This document shows, piece by piece, positions 22,622 through 35,811 of a stretch of DNA of 64,000 bases. The notes beneath the pieces are model-generated. The model saw nothing but the letters and a program-made list of their open reading frames with translations. It ran no database searches and was not told the DNA's origin. The DNA is from Heracleum sosnowskyi (lineage: Eukaryota; Streptophyta; Magnoliopsida; Apiales; Apiaceae). The position numbers and the translations under genes are program-made. The DNA is taken from the NCBI GenBank assembly GCA_030848705.1, contig CM061240.1:125600998-125664997 (forward strand), in the 5' to 3' direction. The first letter of the stretch is position 1, and each line of letters opens with the position of its first letter.

Positions 22622-22894
22622 TACTTCACAAGATTTTTTTTCCTTCAAATTATATGTCTAACTGGTGTGGAAAAGTTTTTGGTATCATAATTTATGTTTT
22701 CTACAAAAAAAAAAAACACTTAATATGTATTATAATTTCCAAGATAATTTAATATTTTTGCTAATATAGATATTAATTAGCAATACATGTATCTGTTTAT
22801 TTTGATACTAGTTAATTATCATGTTCACAGCTATCAATAAAAGGTGCAATAGTTAGTTTTTAATACTTTTTATTGTAATAATAAGTTATTTATA

Positions 22895-25151
22895 CTAGCT
22901 CATAACCCGTGCGAAGCACGGTTCAAGACAGAGAATTTTACATGAAATTAATATGAAAGTCTATAATAAATCAATATTATTTAATTATGTCGATAGAAAT
23001 AATCAAATATTTGGTAAAATCAAAGAATTGAAATTGAATAAATAACTAACTTATATAATTATGCAATTGCAGCGAATCGAACATGAGTTTGGAATGAAAC
23101 AAATTAATTTAGATATATCGTACTAACCAAAATTTGGCTTTGTACTATTGTTTTGCAACGAAAAAGAGTTTTCGTTATCAATAAAGTCCCCGATCCCCCG
23201 AATAATTTTATTATACTTCTTTCCATTCCCGTCATCAATCCCTGAGTTATTTTTATACTTCTCTCTGTTCTTGTCCTCAACGCGAATAATTTCTAATTTC
23301 TTAAATTCTCGTCCCGAATGTAGTTGTTAGAAGCATGAGAGATACCCAAATTTGGCTTTGTACTATTGTGTTCCAACGAAAAAGAGTTTTCCTTATCAAT
23401 CAAGTCTTATCAATCAAGTCCCTAATCCCGAATTATTTTTATGTACTTTTCTCCGTTCCTGCCACCAATCCCCGAGTTATTTTTATACTTCTCTTCTCTG
23501 TTCCTGTGTCCTGAACAGGAATAATGTCTCAAATTCCCGTCCCGAATGGGGCGTGAGAACAGAGTAAGATCGATGGGACGAATAAAATACCCATATGTAA
23601 TTCTTAGAAGTAGGAGAGATAAGAATTGTACTGATCGAAAGTAACTTATAAAATAATAGGTAATATAAAAAATCTTTTGATCTCAATCAAATTATATGTA
23701 TCAACATATGAGAACATTAAGTTGGATATGTGATTTTGATTTTATAATAAATCTTATTTATATTAATTTAGAATTATGTTAATTATATTAATATAATAAT
23801 TATATGTTTACCGTTGTATATGACATACTACATTATTAAGAGTGAGTTTTTGTTTTTAATAAAGTAATAAAAATTAACTTTTAATTAAATAATAAATCAT
23901 ATTATATTAATTTAGAATTATGTTAATTATATTAAGATTATTAAGATAATAAATATATGTATACTGTGGTATACATGACATACCATACCAATAACAGATG
24001 TTCTGTTTTTAATAAATAGTAAGTATAAGTTTTTAATTTAATAATAAATCTTATTATATTTATTTAGAATTATATTAATAATAATATAATAATATTAAGA
24101 TAAAAATAATATGTATACCGCGGTATACATGGCATACCATTTAGAGGGGCTTTCTGAGTTTTCGTTATCAATAAAGTCCCCGATCCCCCGAATAATTTTA
24201 TTATACTTCTTTCCATTCCCGCCATCAATCCCTGAGTTATTTTTATACTTCTCTCTGTTCTTGTCCTCAACGCGAATAATTTCTAATTTCTTAAATTCTC
24301 GTCCCGAATGTAGTTGTTAGAAGTATGAGAGATACCCAAATTTGGCTTTGTACTATTGTGTTCCAACGAAAAAGAGTTTTCCTTATCAATCAAGTCTTAT
24401 CAATCAAGTCCCTAATCCCGAATTATTTTTATGTACTTTTCTCCGTTCCTGCCACCAATCCCCGAGTTGTTTTTATACTTCTCTTCTCTGTTCCTGTTCT
24501 GTCTCAAATTCCCGTCCCGAATGGGGCGTGAGAACAGAGTAAGATCGATGGGACGAATAAAATACCCATATGTAATTGTTAGAAGTATGAGAGATAAGAA
24601 TTGTACTCATCGAAAGTAACTTATAAAATAATAGGTAATATAAAAAATCTTTTGATCTCAATCAAATTATATGTATCAACATATGAGAACATTAAGTTGG
24701 ATATGTGATTTTGATTTTATAATAAATCTTATTTATATTAATTTAGAATTATGTTAATTATATTAATATAATAATTATATGTTTACCGTTGTATATGACA
24801 TACTACATTATTAAGAGTGAGTTTTTGTTTTTAATAAAGTAATAAAAATTAACTTTTAATTAAATAATAAATCATATTATATTAATTTAGAATTATGTTA
24901 ATTATATTAAGATTATTAAGATAATAAATATATGTATACTGTGGTATACATGACATACCATACCAATAACATATGTTCTGTTTTTAATAAATAGTAAGTA
25001 TAAGTTTTTAATTTAATAATAAATCTTATTATATTTATTTAGAATTATATTAATAATAATATAATAATATTAAGATAAAAATAATATGTATACCGCGATA
25101 TACATGACATACCATTTAGAGGGGCTTTCTGCTTTTAATAAAGAGTATAGA
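22895..25151 (-). mobile_element. Non-autonomous Helitron, 2.26 kb
   Basis: Read on the minus strand, the 5' end is TCTATACTCTTTATTAAAAG, preceded by A. The 3' end is the hairpin CCGTGCTTCGCACGG, then GTTATGAG and the terminal CTAG, followed by T. This matches the Helitron plan: 5' TC, a short hairpin about 10 bp before a CTRR terminus, insertion between A and T, and no terminal inverted repeats. No Rep-helicase coding region is present. More than 85% of the interior is a tandemly duplicated block. Confidence 0.7.
23166..25131. repeat. Tandem duplication inside the Helitron (two ~0.98-kb units)
   Basis: Unit 1 is 23166-24155 (990 bp) and unit 2 is 24156-about 25131. They differ by roughly eight scattered substitutions and one 15-bp gap in unit 2, where GTGTCCTGAACAGGAATAAT is shortened. 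Each unit contains two diverged ~200-bp subrepeats starting near CCAAATTTGGCTTTGTACTA. Several near-identical short open frames in this block are repeat artefacts, not genes. Confidence 0.85.
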
Positions 25152-27318
25152 TTAAATTAATTCATTTGTTTAGTAAGATTAGGTAGTAGTACTGTATCTC
25201 TTTTGAAATTATATCCTCGGAAGAATTGATCCAAAATTTTGGTTCAAAAAATTTGGGATACCGATCACTACTCTCTTGATTACATAAACAATTTTAAAGA
25301 GTTCGTCAAAATTTTACTAAACATTTTTTTTAACATCTAGCATTTCTACTTTATGCGAAATCTTGGTCTTAGACATGTCCCTTGCTGTTTATATCTAATC
25401 TCCTGACACTAGTTAAATCTTTGGTTGGAAGGACGTTATTTATCCATTTATCCTCACCAAACAACTAGTTAAGTGCGGTGAAGCAAGTGGTAAAAAGAAA
25501 CCTGTTGAATTTGATAATCATACACTAATCTCTTCCAGAGCACAGAACCTAGGTCCTTTGCTAGAGTCTATGTTCATATAAAATGTTAAAAATGCTATAC
25601 CTAAACTTCTTAAGGTCGCTATTTTTAATGATGATTTATCATCATTCATGCTTTGTCTTTGCAGAGAACACCAATGTTGAACCTCTTGTATCAGAGATCT
25701 TTAAATTACAAGGCTACAATTTATAACAACAGGTCGATATATAGACAAAAACCAGGTAGGTATACATGATCAGGTGGCAAGGTGAGGAAAGACGAAAACC
25801 GGGTCTTTAAGAGCGATAATGGACCTGCAATCTTATAAGGTACTCTTTATTACTCATCGGGTATTACTGTCTAAATTCTTAAAGTTGATGGCAGAGTTTG
25901 AATTAGGTCCTATATTGAACTTCAGATTAAAATTATAAATTAGCAGAAAAAGTAAGACTACAAAAATATTGAACTTCATATTAATTAAAACTTGTGACAA
26001 TATTTTCAAACTTTTAACTGGACTATAAACAACAAAAAAAATGTTCTATTGTAAATGCCCCATTTACGATGGATCTAGTGTAAAAAATTTGTGATAAAAA
26101 GTATTATGTGTTGTAGTGTAACCAAATTAAGAAGAATATGGCTACCAAAATGTGGAAGACCATGGACGGAAATGAGGGGGACTAACCTAGGCTGAAGCCC
26201 CGGCTAAGCCGATAATGTTAGTAGGAATTTTTTTAATAAAATCACGAATTTTAGTTAAAAATCAGAAGAAATTTCACTTTCAGCCTCGACTGGCCTTGAA
26301 AAACTAGCGATAATTTAATTTATCCCCGGCTATTTTGTGATGCTGGTTACACCACTTTGAAAGACAAATTGTATATTCCAATTGCCGGTTAATTAAGAAT
26401 TTGCTCTTGATTCAGCTAACCTAATTAGAATTATATAAAATCATTTGTTTGCTACTTAATTAAGATCATCTTTACTTGGGATAAGGATCGATAAAGAGAC
26501 ATAGAAACCTAGATAGCTAGGTCATGATCTCATACGGTCAAAGTGAGAAATGATATCAATTAATTAGTACAAGATCGAACAGGTGACAGAGAAGTGTTAT
26601 AAAGTTTTAAATAATTGTCTTCACTCTTATCTTTTTCTTCTAGGTTTCTAGAGTTGGCACATCTACTGCAACAAATTTCAGTACTCTTGTTTCCATTTAT
26701 CTTGGTTACATTCTGAGCAGTTTTTCAAACTCTCTGTTTCTTTCTTCTTTATTAGAAATTGCTTCACCTTGCAGCTTCCACGTGATGGGTCGCTAACATA
26801 TTTTACACATATCTTCTGTCTTTTCTTTTTATTTTTTAGCCCTAAAGCTAGCTTCTTATAACATCATCCCTTTAAGTACTTACTTACCTATCAACTGAAA
26901 GATAATGTATAGTTTACAAATTATAAGCTCAATTTGAATATTCTTTTGCATATGCTCGCATTATTTGATCCACTATTTGAACACACTCGGTTACTCCCTC
27001 TTTCGGTTCTTTTGTTTCTTTCTCTATCGAAAGAAAAATCCGGTATGATTTATCGATAAGTAAAGTTATGCTGTCATTCCGAAACTTGTTAACATCATCA
27101 CTGGTACATATCTTGAGCTAGCTAGTAATTGCATTTTAGAAAGCTAACACAGTTATCTATCGTACTTGTAATGTGCAACTATAAAAGTTGTTAGCTAAAT
27201 CTAAATGTTACAAACTAGCTAGATCTCGCACATACATTTCTGTATATGTTTCCTAAAACAAGCCCCGCATCAAATTTCCAGCACAAATCGAAACAGTCTG
27301 CTTACAAAAAACGGCCTT
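25152..27318. other. Upstream region of the TCP gene
   Basis: 2.2 kb without a supported gene. It probably holds the promoter and 5' UTR of the TCP gene: a CT-rich, gene-leader-like stretch lies at 26620-26830 (several TTTCTTC/TTTTCTT runs). A possible decayed repeat with a CCCCGGCT / AGCCGGGG-like motif lies near 26200. No TATA box could be chosen confidently. Confidence 0.45.
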
Positions 27319-28509
27319 ATGTCGTGGATTGGTAACTCACTCGATGTTGATAAACTCTACAATGTCAACCCTTCTACCATAGTACCACAAGAAGAAGTTC
27401 TACCTTTCTTCCAAAACTTCAGCTCTTCTCTTCTTAATGAAAATCAGCTTTTTTCGGTACCATTAATGGCAGCTGATGAGTGCCAACAAGCTAACATTGT
27501 GCGGATCTCAAATGTGCCTTTGCCTAGAGTTAATATCAGCACGAATACTGCACATGAAATTTGCACTAATACTCCTACCGCAGGCACTGAGATTCATCAG
27601 AATGCTTCATTGCCTAATTACAATTCTTCGGAATCAAAGAAAAGTACTTTGAACAAAGGCTCAATGGCAAGGAGAAGTGGGAAGAAAGATAGGCACACCA
27701 AGATTAACACTGCAAAAGGTCTTAGAGACAGAAGAATGAGATTATCAGTACAAATTGCTCGCAAGTTCTTCGATCTTCAAGATAGGTTGGGATACGATAA
27801 AGCTAGCAAAACTATCGAATGGCTCTTTTCCAAGTCCAAGAAAGCCATCAATCGGCTCAGTAGTAACACCAGCACACATTTGAAAAACAACAGTGTTTGT
27901 CAAAAGGGTTCAAACTCGATTGAAATCTCAATAGAGCAAAGGAAGATTAAAACCACAGCAGATCAAGTTGAGTCTGTTTTTGGAACGAAAAAAACCGAAA
28001 AATCAGCTACAAGAAGTACTAAACATTTTGCCAGGGATTTGAGGGACAAGGCAAGAGCAAGAGCAAGGGAGAGAACAAGAGAAAAAAAGATGATCAGAAG
28101 CCTTGAAAATTCAAAATGGAGCTTGTCTGATCAAGCTTACAACTTGACCCAATTAGGGCCTGCTGGAAACCCTAATCCCCTTTCTGAAACAGGTGAAGAA
28201 TCGATTAGTAATACGAGTGGTCAAGAAAATATTTTGACTTCTCGATCATCAGTTCATCATAATCATCTGGCTAGCATGGAGCTTCTGGGTGCTACTGCAA
28301 GCTCATCTATGTATGGTTATGACCACGAGGAATATGGTGATTTATTCCCAGGTGGATTAGGTTCCAATTCCAACAATCAATTCTATCTTGGTTGGGACAT
28401 TACCTCTGAATGTTTAAACCCTAACTCTATCGATTTCCTTGAGAACTCCGGTCAGCACTTCGATCATCTGAATCATATCAACAGCATTATTCAATATCTC
28501 AAAGGTTAG
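27319..28509 (+). CDS. CYC/TB1-class TCP transcription factor, 396 residues
   Basis: Nuclear DNA-binding regulator of the plant-specific TCP family. The TCP basic helix-loop-helix domain covers about residues 121-180. Its basic region is GKKDRHTKINTAKGLRDRRM, and helix I/II are LSVQIARKFFDLQDRLGYDKASKTIEWLFSKSKKAI, with the class II length of basic region. A second, arginine-rich R domain (about 238-258, RDLRDKARARARERTREKK) puts it in the CYCLOIDEA/TEOSINTE BRANCHED1 clade. That clade controls axillary bud outgrowth and floral symmetry. The rest is low-complexity Ser/Asn-rich sequence, normal for the clade. The first ATG in the frame was taken. The frame ends CTC AAA GGT TAG; AAAG|GTTAGT could instead be a splice donor to a short last exon, as some clade members have. 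Which of the CYC1/2/3 subclades is not resolved. Confidence 0.93.
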   Translation: MSWIGNSLDVDKLYNVNPSTIVPQEEVLPFFQNFSSSLLNENQLFSVPLMAADECQQANIVRISNVPLPRVNISTNTAHEICTNTPTAGTEIHQNASLPNYNSSESKKSTLNKGSMARRSGKKDRHTKINTAKGLRDRRMRLSVQIARKFFDLQDRLGYDKASKTIEWLFSKSKKAINRLSSNTSTHLKNNSVCQKGSNSIEISIEQRKIKTTADQVESVFGTKKTEKSATRSTKHFARDLRDKARARARERTREKKMIRSLENSKWSLSDQAYNLTQLGPAGNPNPLSETGEESISNTSGQENILTSRSSVHHNHLASMELLGATASSSMYGYDHEEYGDLFPGGLGSNSNNQFYLGWDITSECLNPNSIDFLENSGQHFDHLNHINSIIQYLKG

Positions 28510-29395
28510 TACCTAATTAGATCTCTTGCTTCATCAATTAGTCTACTTTTAGATCTTATTGTATTGTAAAAGAAAGGGAGTATGTAAATATGTATTTCAT
28601 TTGTCTTGATTAGTTAGGTATAAGTAGGTGATTCTATGGTTTGTATGATAAAATTAGTTCCTTTTAAGTGCTTTATATAATAAGCTTGTTCATTTCTCCG
28701 AATCGCAATTCAACATCTATAAAAATGGAGCGAATAGACATCTGCCAATTGAAATATTAGTGGTAGTTCTGTTAGACATTATAACATCCTGATAAATAAA
28801 TATGGAAGAATATGAGAGATTTTGCTCGAATTAGATTCTAAGCGAAGGGTTTAATCACATTTTGCTTTGATCTCCAGCAGATGACACTAAATTCAATTTT
28901 TAATTCTGTCTGTTTACATTCATATATAAACCAGATCTCAGGCACATTCACATGGGTATAACAACTGTTGACTTGAATAAATAGTGTAGCAACTTAAAGT
29001 TGGTATTCCGTACATACATACCAGCAGATTTTCTTAAAGAAAAGGAAAAGCAAAATATGGTTGTTGAGTTAACCTACTCACACTGTTATGATACTACAAG
29101 AATGTGATCAAAGTAGTACTAATTGGCAAGTCACTTTCACATCCCCTCCCCTTTTCTTGTTTCCTTTTCTCCGGCCCCCTGGTCCATATATAAATATTTT
29201 AACAGGGCAAAGTACATTAGCCGATCCTGTACATGAGGGCACAGATGTAACTTGAGTATGGACTTTACAATTAGCTGTGTAATCATGCAAAAAAACAATT
29301 CTTATGCATCTTAAAGCTCATTCCAAACTCATACGCATTTTACTCTCACATTTATCTTCTATAACAATAGTTTATATTCTTAATTTACTGTTTGA
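28510..29395. other. TCP downstream region up to the CACTA insertion
   Basis: 3' UTR (or a possible short final TCP exon) followed by AT-rich spacer. No separate gene is supported. Confidence 0.5.
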
Positions 29396-29398
29396 ATC

Positions 29399-29960
29399 CA
29401 CTACAACAAAAGCGGCTAAATTCAACCGTCAAAATTCGGTTGAATTTAGTATAAATTCAACGGCAAACGGTTGAGTTTATATTAAATTCAACCGCAAGCT
29501 TCCGGTTATATATAAGGCCGTTACATTTAGGAGTCCGGTTGAATTTAGCATCAGATTCAACCATTTTCGGTTGATTTTAGATATATTATTTTCAACCATT
29601 TTCGGTTTAAAAAAACTTAAGGATTTTTGAAAAACTTTGAAATTTTGAATTTGAATGCCACCAAAATAATTCATTTTCCCGCCAACAATACTAAATTCAA
29701 CCGAAAACCGTTGAATTTGTTTTCCCTAAAATCAACTATTTCATGTTGATTATGTCATCTTGCCACGTGTCACTATAGATTTAATTCAACCGAATCTTGT
29801 TGAATATGACTGTCCCAAAATCAACCAACTTTGGTTGATTTAATTTATGTTTTGCCACCTGTGCACCTTATTTTCAACCGAAGTCAGTTAAAAATACTTG
29901 ACGATATAATTTTTTTCCAACCATTTACAGTTGAATTTAATATACCAAATCATACCATTA
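29399..29960. repeat. Left CACTA subterminal repeat zone
   Basis: At least a dozen copies of the TTCAACCG / CGGTTGAA motif in both orientations, often as facing pairs (for example TTCAACCGAAAACCGTTGAA near 29696). By analogy with En/Spm, such motifs bind the element's own DNA-binding protein (TNPA-like). Binding is inferred, not seen. Confidence 0.8.
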
Positions 29961-30208
29961 TTTTCACTATTGAATTCCCTCTACAATTTCTGCTTCTAAT
30001 CTAATGGTCCAGTAAATATGAGAATTTATCAGTGATATACACAAACAATTAGGTCCAAAATAAAATCGAGATAATAATATTGCATTAATACATGAAATAA
30101 GTTTGGTGCCTCGTGTCTAGAACATAATACTCTAATTAGAGGGCTTACAACAAAAGCAAAGATTCAGAGATTTTAAGATTTTAAGACCAGAAATAACAAA
30201 AGGCACAG

Positions 30209-33200
30209 TTAGGGGAAAAGAGGATAGCGGTTCTCAAGCGCCTCTAAAGTAACATGGTAGTCATCTTCATGGTAGTCATCTTCATGCTGGTTTATCGGGG
30301 TCTGTGATCTAGTAGCCTGCAATTAAGAAAAATAAACGTTAGATGTAGTATTAAAACTATATAGAAAATTGTAATTTCAAACTTATTTGTAACCAACTAA
30401 GTTGAAGAACTTAGATACATAATTAAAAATCACACAACTTAAATCAATCTTTGATATTTAAATCAAAAGCCAATCTCTCACAGATCATTTAACAAGCCAC
30501 AATTCACAACATAGTGATACAAGCATCCACACTCTTAATTTTGTGTACTTATTTCTAGTTTAGAAGTCTTTCCGGAGACTAAAATTGTAACTAGATTCTT
30601 AAAAATTCATCTTATATTCAAAATAAGACTTAGAGACTCTAATATACTTTAGAACAAATGAAACAAAATACTTCTGACCTGATGTATAATTATAATTCTG
30701 CACTGCGGTTTTCTAATAATGGTGAATAATTTTCATGTCCAGCTCGGGTTTTTATCAAGATTTAGAATATAATAGTGTATTCATTGCTCTATGTTTTCTT
30801 AATCATTCTACTTGCTTACAGAGTGACATTTCAAACCCCTTTACCAGATGTCAAAAGAAGAAAACTCAACGATAATTGAAATCCCTATCTAAGTAAACCT
30901 TCTTCTGTTTTTTTCCAAGTCAGTTAACTTTACGATTTTATAATAATGGTGAATAATTTTCATGTCCAGAGGTTAATTTCTCTGCATTTTTTTAACAAAT
31001 CCAGTTTTTGTGTCACTCATACCAGTCTATAAAATATTCTATAAAATATTCAATACACTTTGACAGGGAGAACCCATGATCAAATGTGTCAGAACAGAAA
31101 CAACTTGCATTCCAAATAAGATAAACTCTTTTCGTGTGTATTTTGTGTGTGTAAAAAAATTGCATTATATTTAAATTATTACCTCTAGGATAACCTTTTT
31201 GTAACGCTCAAAGAGAGGAGTCGTCATTTGTGCAGCTATTCGAATATACTCTTCCCATAAGATTTTAGATGCTGGATCTTCTCCATTTGGATAAGCACGA
31301 GTAGCCAATTTCTGCACCTCTTCGTCAAGCACGTGTCACCTCAATCTCCTCTATGGCCTCAACCATGTTGGTCACCTCTGTCATGACCTTCCCGATCATA
31401 GAGTATGCACGCTCTGGAATGCGTTCTGGAGAGCGGGATAAAGCAGATTGAGAAGTTGTATATTTGGCAGCTCCATCTAATCCAAGAATCTCTGGAAGTG
31501 TATGCCGCGGAAACATAAGCACTTTCCCCTTCTTTGGTGGACAAACCTCCAACAATAGCTCGACCTCCCGTTTTCTTTGGGAGCCAGGGGATGGTGTTAC
31601 ATTCTGAGAACATCCCTCCTGAAAATTGTCCTCCTGAGAATTGCCTTCTTGCATAGTACGTTCCACAACAACCTACATTACATAAAAACCTAATAAGACT
31701 CACTCAAAATGACAAAACTATTAAACTGAGGGTACTGTTCAACTAAATATATCAGAATATAGCACTTACTCCATTTTTTGTTAGAAATTAACTAACACCA
31801 CCACTGTACACCATTAGTGCGCACACATTAATCCATCATTTCTATTCAACACATAGTTATTAGAATTAAAAATTACACATATGTTTGCATTAAGGGAAAA
31901 TTCACATTAATTTCCTGATTCTTGTTGCACACAAAAAGTTCGTTAAGGCACAATTACAATTTAAACTGCAAAAAAAAAAAAGGAAAAAGAAAATAAAAAC
32001 ACGTCATGCTATTAAACATTAAGAATTACGCTCAGTATTAAACTGTAAACCGAACTAAACGCATTGAACATCAGTATTACGCTCAGTTACAGATATTAAT
32101 TCACACGTATTACGTATATGTTTAATTTTTCCACAGAAATGAGCAAAACAACTCGCAATCCGCCCTGCTATTAAACATTAAGAATGTAGCAGGCAGCAGC
32201 ATTATGTTAAACTTTACCAGTAAAGTCAATTAAAACAATTTTATGTAATGTATAAACTTTACCAGCAGCATTATGTTAAACTTTACCAGTGAAGAACATA
32301 CTTTAAGTTTTTTCCCTATTTATTCCACCTGTCCATTCTTCTTGTACGAAACATCAAACTTTTCCAGGATAGTGAGAGGTTTTTTGTTTTTCTTCTCTAG
32401 TTCCTACAGAAAAACAAAACAAAGACATTGTATAACATATTCCCAATTGAAAAAACAGTAGAATGGTTTGACGTGATGAGATTAGAGCACAAAGTGGACC
32501 TAGTTGATTTTCTATTCATCAGCTAATGTCCAGAAAAATAAATTTCGAATGTGAACAAAAACCGTAGTGAAATAAAATAACATTATTTGTTGTGGCGAAA
32601 AGATGTAAGTTTCTAATAGAATATTATAGACCGATAACTGTCACAAATTTACACTATATCGAATAAAAAAACCTGCTATAATTCGCATCCATGTAAAATA
32701 AAAGCATTGATCTAAATTTAATAAGCAGACATTTCGACCACTAGACCTATTCATCGGAGCTATGTATAGTTTGACATTTGTTTCCATCTTGTAACTAGAA
32801 AACACACCAACAACTCTACAGACAACAACTATTGTTTTGCTCATTTCCCTTCTGGAAAATGTGCCTACTTGTTTATTGTTTTCTTGACTGAGTTATGTTT
32901 AAGACACACCACAAATTATTATTATTGAAGCCTATATCTGGAAATAGCAGGAGATATAGGCAAGAAGAGTCGATTATTATTGTAGATGCATTCAGCAGCT
33001 AAGACTTGACAGTACAGTCTCTCAGGCATAACAAACAGTCACAGGCAAACACAAACACAGTACTCCATAAGTTGGAAGTTCACAGTAACAGAGAAACACG
33101 GTTATACAGATTACTAGTTTTTGTTTTGGTCCAGCTAATAGCTATCTACTAAACTAGCTAGCTAAGATATAACTAAAATAGGAAACTTAAGCACTCCGAC

Positions 33201-34080
33201 GTGTTTTAGAAAGTATAACTCTGTAATCTAGTTCTTGCAAAAAAAGTACCTCGTAACGTTGGTCAAATGGCTTCGCTCCACTGCTGTGATTAATCTCAGA
33301 CTTCTTGACGTTCACCCTACCATTTTCCGACATCTTGGAAAATCCCTCAGTTTCCCAGTAATCAACTAGACCATTTCATGCACTTTCAGATAAGTAGTAT
33401 GGGGCGCAACTACGAAGATTTGCAGTTGTGTCTCCCTTAGCATGTGCCTCGTCAACCCTCATCAGACCATCACTCTTCCAGCCATTCGTATAACTTTTTA
33501 TATTATTTTTCAAATGCTTCCTGACCACTGCATCCCCCTCCATCTCTTTAACTTTATCACCATTACATTCTGGTGGGTACTCATAATATTCCTTTCAAGA
33601 AAAAGTATTAGAACTTTTAACATAAAAACTTTCATAAAAATAACAAGAGCATAAAAATCGACAAGTGATGAAAATGTGTATGTAGCATCATACCTTAAAC
33701 TCCTCTATGCACTCGTTCAAAAATGTCTCTCGAGCCCGTCCATTTTGTTTTGCTGTATCATAATCCCAACGCGTTCTTACAATTGCTTTAAGTGTCTTCT
33801 TGTAATGAGGCTCCTTAATGCTATAAAAATTTGCAATTTCGTAATTGAGAAGTAATAATTTTCTGCAAAAAAAAAACTAACAAGACTGAATGTATATATA
33901 ATATGTATATTACTTTTTTTTGTTTATGAAGGTTACGACACCAAGTTTAGGTTCTCCTAATGTTGGCTTCTTTTTGTAATCGCCATCACAAATGCTACGT
34001 GAAGCTCTCGCAAATTTAATACCATCAGCCCCAACTTGTTCCTCATCGTCGCCCTCTGCTTCAGCACAACTTATTATCAT
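30209..34080 (-). pseudogene. TNP1-like (Transposase_24, Ptta/En/Spm) gene, six exons, disrupted
   Basis: Exons join in phase on the minus strand: 33914-34080, 33694-33862, 33250-33591, 32329-32403, 31183-31672 and 30209-30316. All have GT-AG borders. The product has the family opening (GADGIKFARASRSICDGDYKK), a KTRWDYD-like segment (seen as RTRWDYD), a LRSCAPYYLSES block and NGLVDYWETEGF. Two lesions are visible. A TGA at 33376-33378 falls where relatives typically have Trp, just before NGLVDYW. In the fifth exon a one-base frame change at about 31325-31345 is needed to pass from the EEIEVTR frame to the LDEEVQKLATRAYPN frame; the exon length (490) is one base too many. These proteins are thought to assist CACTA transposition. 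The ATG at 34078-34080 directly follows an in-frame TAG. Confidence 0.8.
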
Positions 34081-35520
34081 TTCCTAGCAGGCCCTGACCA
34101 TATGAAGAGGAAAATTAATGAATATATGACCTCCCTTATATAATATTTAATGTTAGCCAGAATTCATTAAATCTTCTCAGCACTTCACAAAAAGAAATGA
34201 ACAAGCAGTGCATAAGGAATCAGGACCGTATAAAAAGTTTACTCATTGTACAAAGACATTGTACAAACATATTATCTGATACTTATTATGTCTCAAACAC
34301 CCGATTATTAGTAAACTTAGTTTTGGCGAACTGGTGATAATATTACTGAAGGCTTTCTCTGTATTTCACAAATAAATAGTAATGAAATCAATATTAATAC
34401 TAATACATATGCTTTATATTCCAAACTTCCTATTATATCCAAAGACTAAAGACTAAATTGTAACAGGTCCCATATACCAACTCACTCTCCACAGTAAATA
34501 CTTCATAGAAAGTAAACACTTCCGTGTTTTCTCTCTATTCTCAGACCTGCAGAAATTACGAATCTGAACTAATCGATTAACCTACTGATTTCAGGATTAA
34601 CCCAACATATTTTCATAAATCCTGGATTTTTAGTGTAGTGAAAGTATTCACAATCATCACTAATATTACGAAACAAATGAGGCTTGTCTGTGTTATTGCA
34701 CCTTACAGCTCGGCATAAATACAACACTAAAACGACACAAATTTGAGATAATTATTCACCAGATACTCAGCATAAACACAAAAGTACGTGGAAAAACAAA
34801 AATATGTACGCGAGAGGCAAATTTCCATACAGAAACACATTTAAGTAACCAATTTACCCAAAAATTTATTGATGGGGAACAATACTAGATCAACTATAGT
34901 GAAATTTTTGGAATTATAATTATAATTGAGTACTAAAAAAGTATGTTTGCAAGGTTATAAAAAATTTGAACACAATGTTTCGCATATACATAGCAATTTG
35001 AACACAAAGGACCCAAATAGATTGTGAGGCAGAGAACTGAGAAAACCAAATGTTTCGCATTTGAACACAAAGGACCCAAAAACACATAGCTACAAAACAT
35101 TTTGAACTGAATAGCATATACGCTAAAGTTCAACACACAACTACTTTAATGTAAGAACCAGTTGAGAACTTATACATAGCAATTCAGGAACTCGGCTTCA
35201 CAAACTGATTAAAACACAAAAGAAGAAAAAATGAGTTGAGTACAGAGTAGTATTGGTACAAAATTAAAAACCTAATTGAAATTCCCAAAATCATCTCAAA
35301 CAAATCAAAATTAAAACCCTAATTGAGAATCCATATAAACCCTAATCCCAAAAGATGAATAAATCCAAAAATACGCATTTGGAAATGAACAAACCCTGAA
35401 TTCATACCTGTTGAGACGCACTCTGGAGATTTGAGAGGTTTGTGAGAGATTTATGAGATATTTTTTTGAGATTTGTGTAATTTATGAGAGCGGGTTGTGA
35501 CTTGTGATATAGATAGAGTA
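34081..35520 (-). promoter_or_regulatory. Probable 5' leader intron and promoter region of the TNP1-like gene
   Basis: On the minus strand a strong donor CAACAG|GTATGAATTC occurs at about 35408. A matching acceptor GCCTGCTAG|GAAATG lies directly before the ATG at 34080. This suggests a non-coding first exon near 35410-35520 and a 1.3-kb leader intron. No open frame of known type lies inside it. Inferred from splice motifs only. Confidence 0.4.
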
Positions 35521-35811
35521 AGAGCGGCGTTGTGAGTAAGAGTAAGAGTAAGAGTATGACCTAGGGGTATTAGTTACTGATTATTTAGAGCAATGAACTA
35601 ATACAACTAAAATTGGTTGTTTTTAATATACCACTTGAACAAATAAAAGCTACTGGAAGTGGTATCCTGTTAATGTAAAAAAAGAAAAACACACAATAAT
35701 AGTACCCATTTATATTGCAAATTTAAAGTCTAATCATAATAGAATATATAAATTCAAGTGTTAAACATAATCATCTCAATAATCACAAATTTGATAGAAT
35801 TAAAAAGAATA

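Noticed and set aside
23148..24661. Series of near-identical 60-70 codon frames
   Set aside because: They arise from the tandem duplication within the Helitron and match no protein family.
32300..32330. Stop codon in the fourth exon of the TNP1-like gene
   Set aside because: A good donor CAG|GTGGAA lies just before the stop and joins in phase to the next exon, so the stop is intronic.
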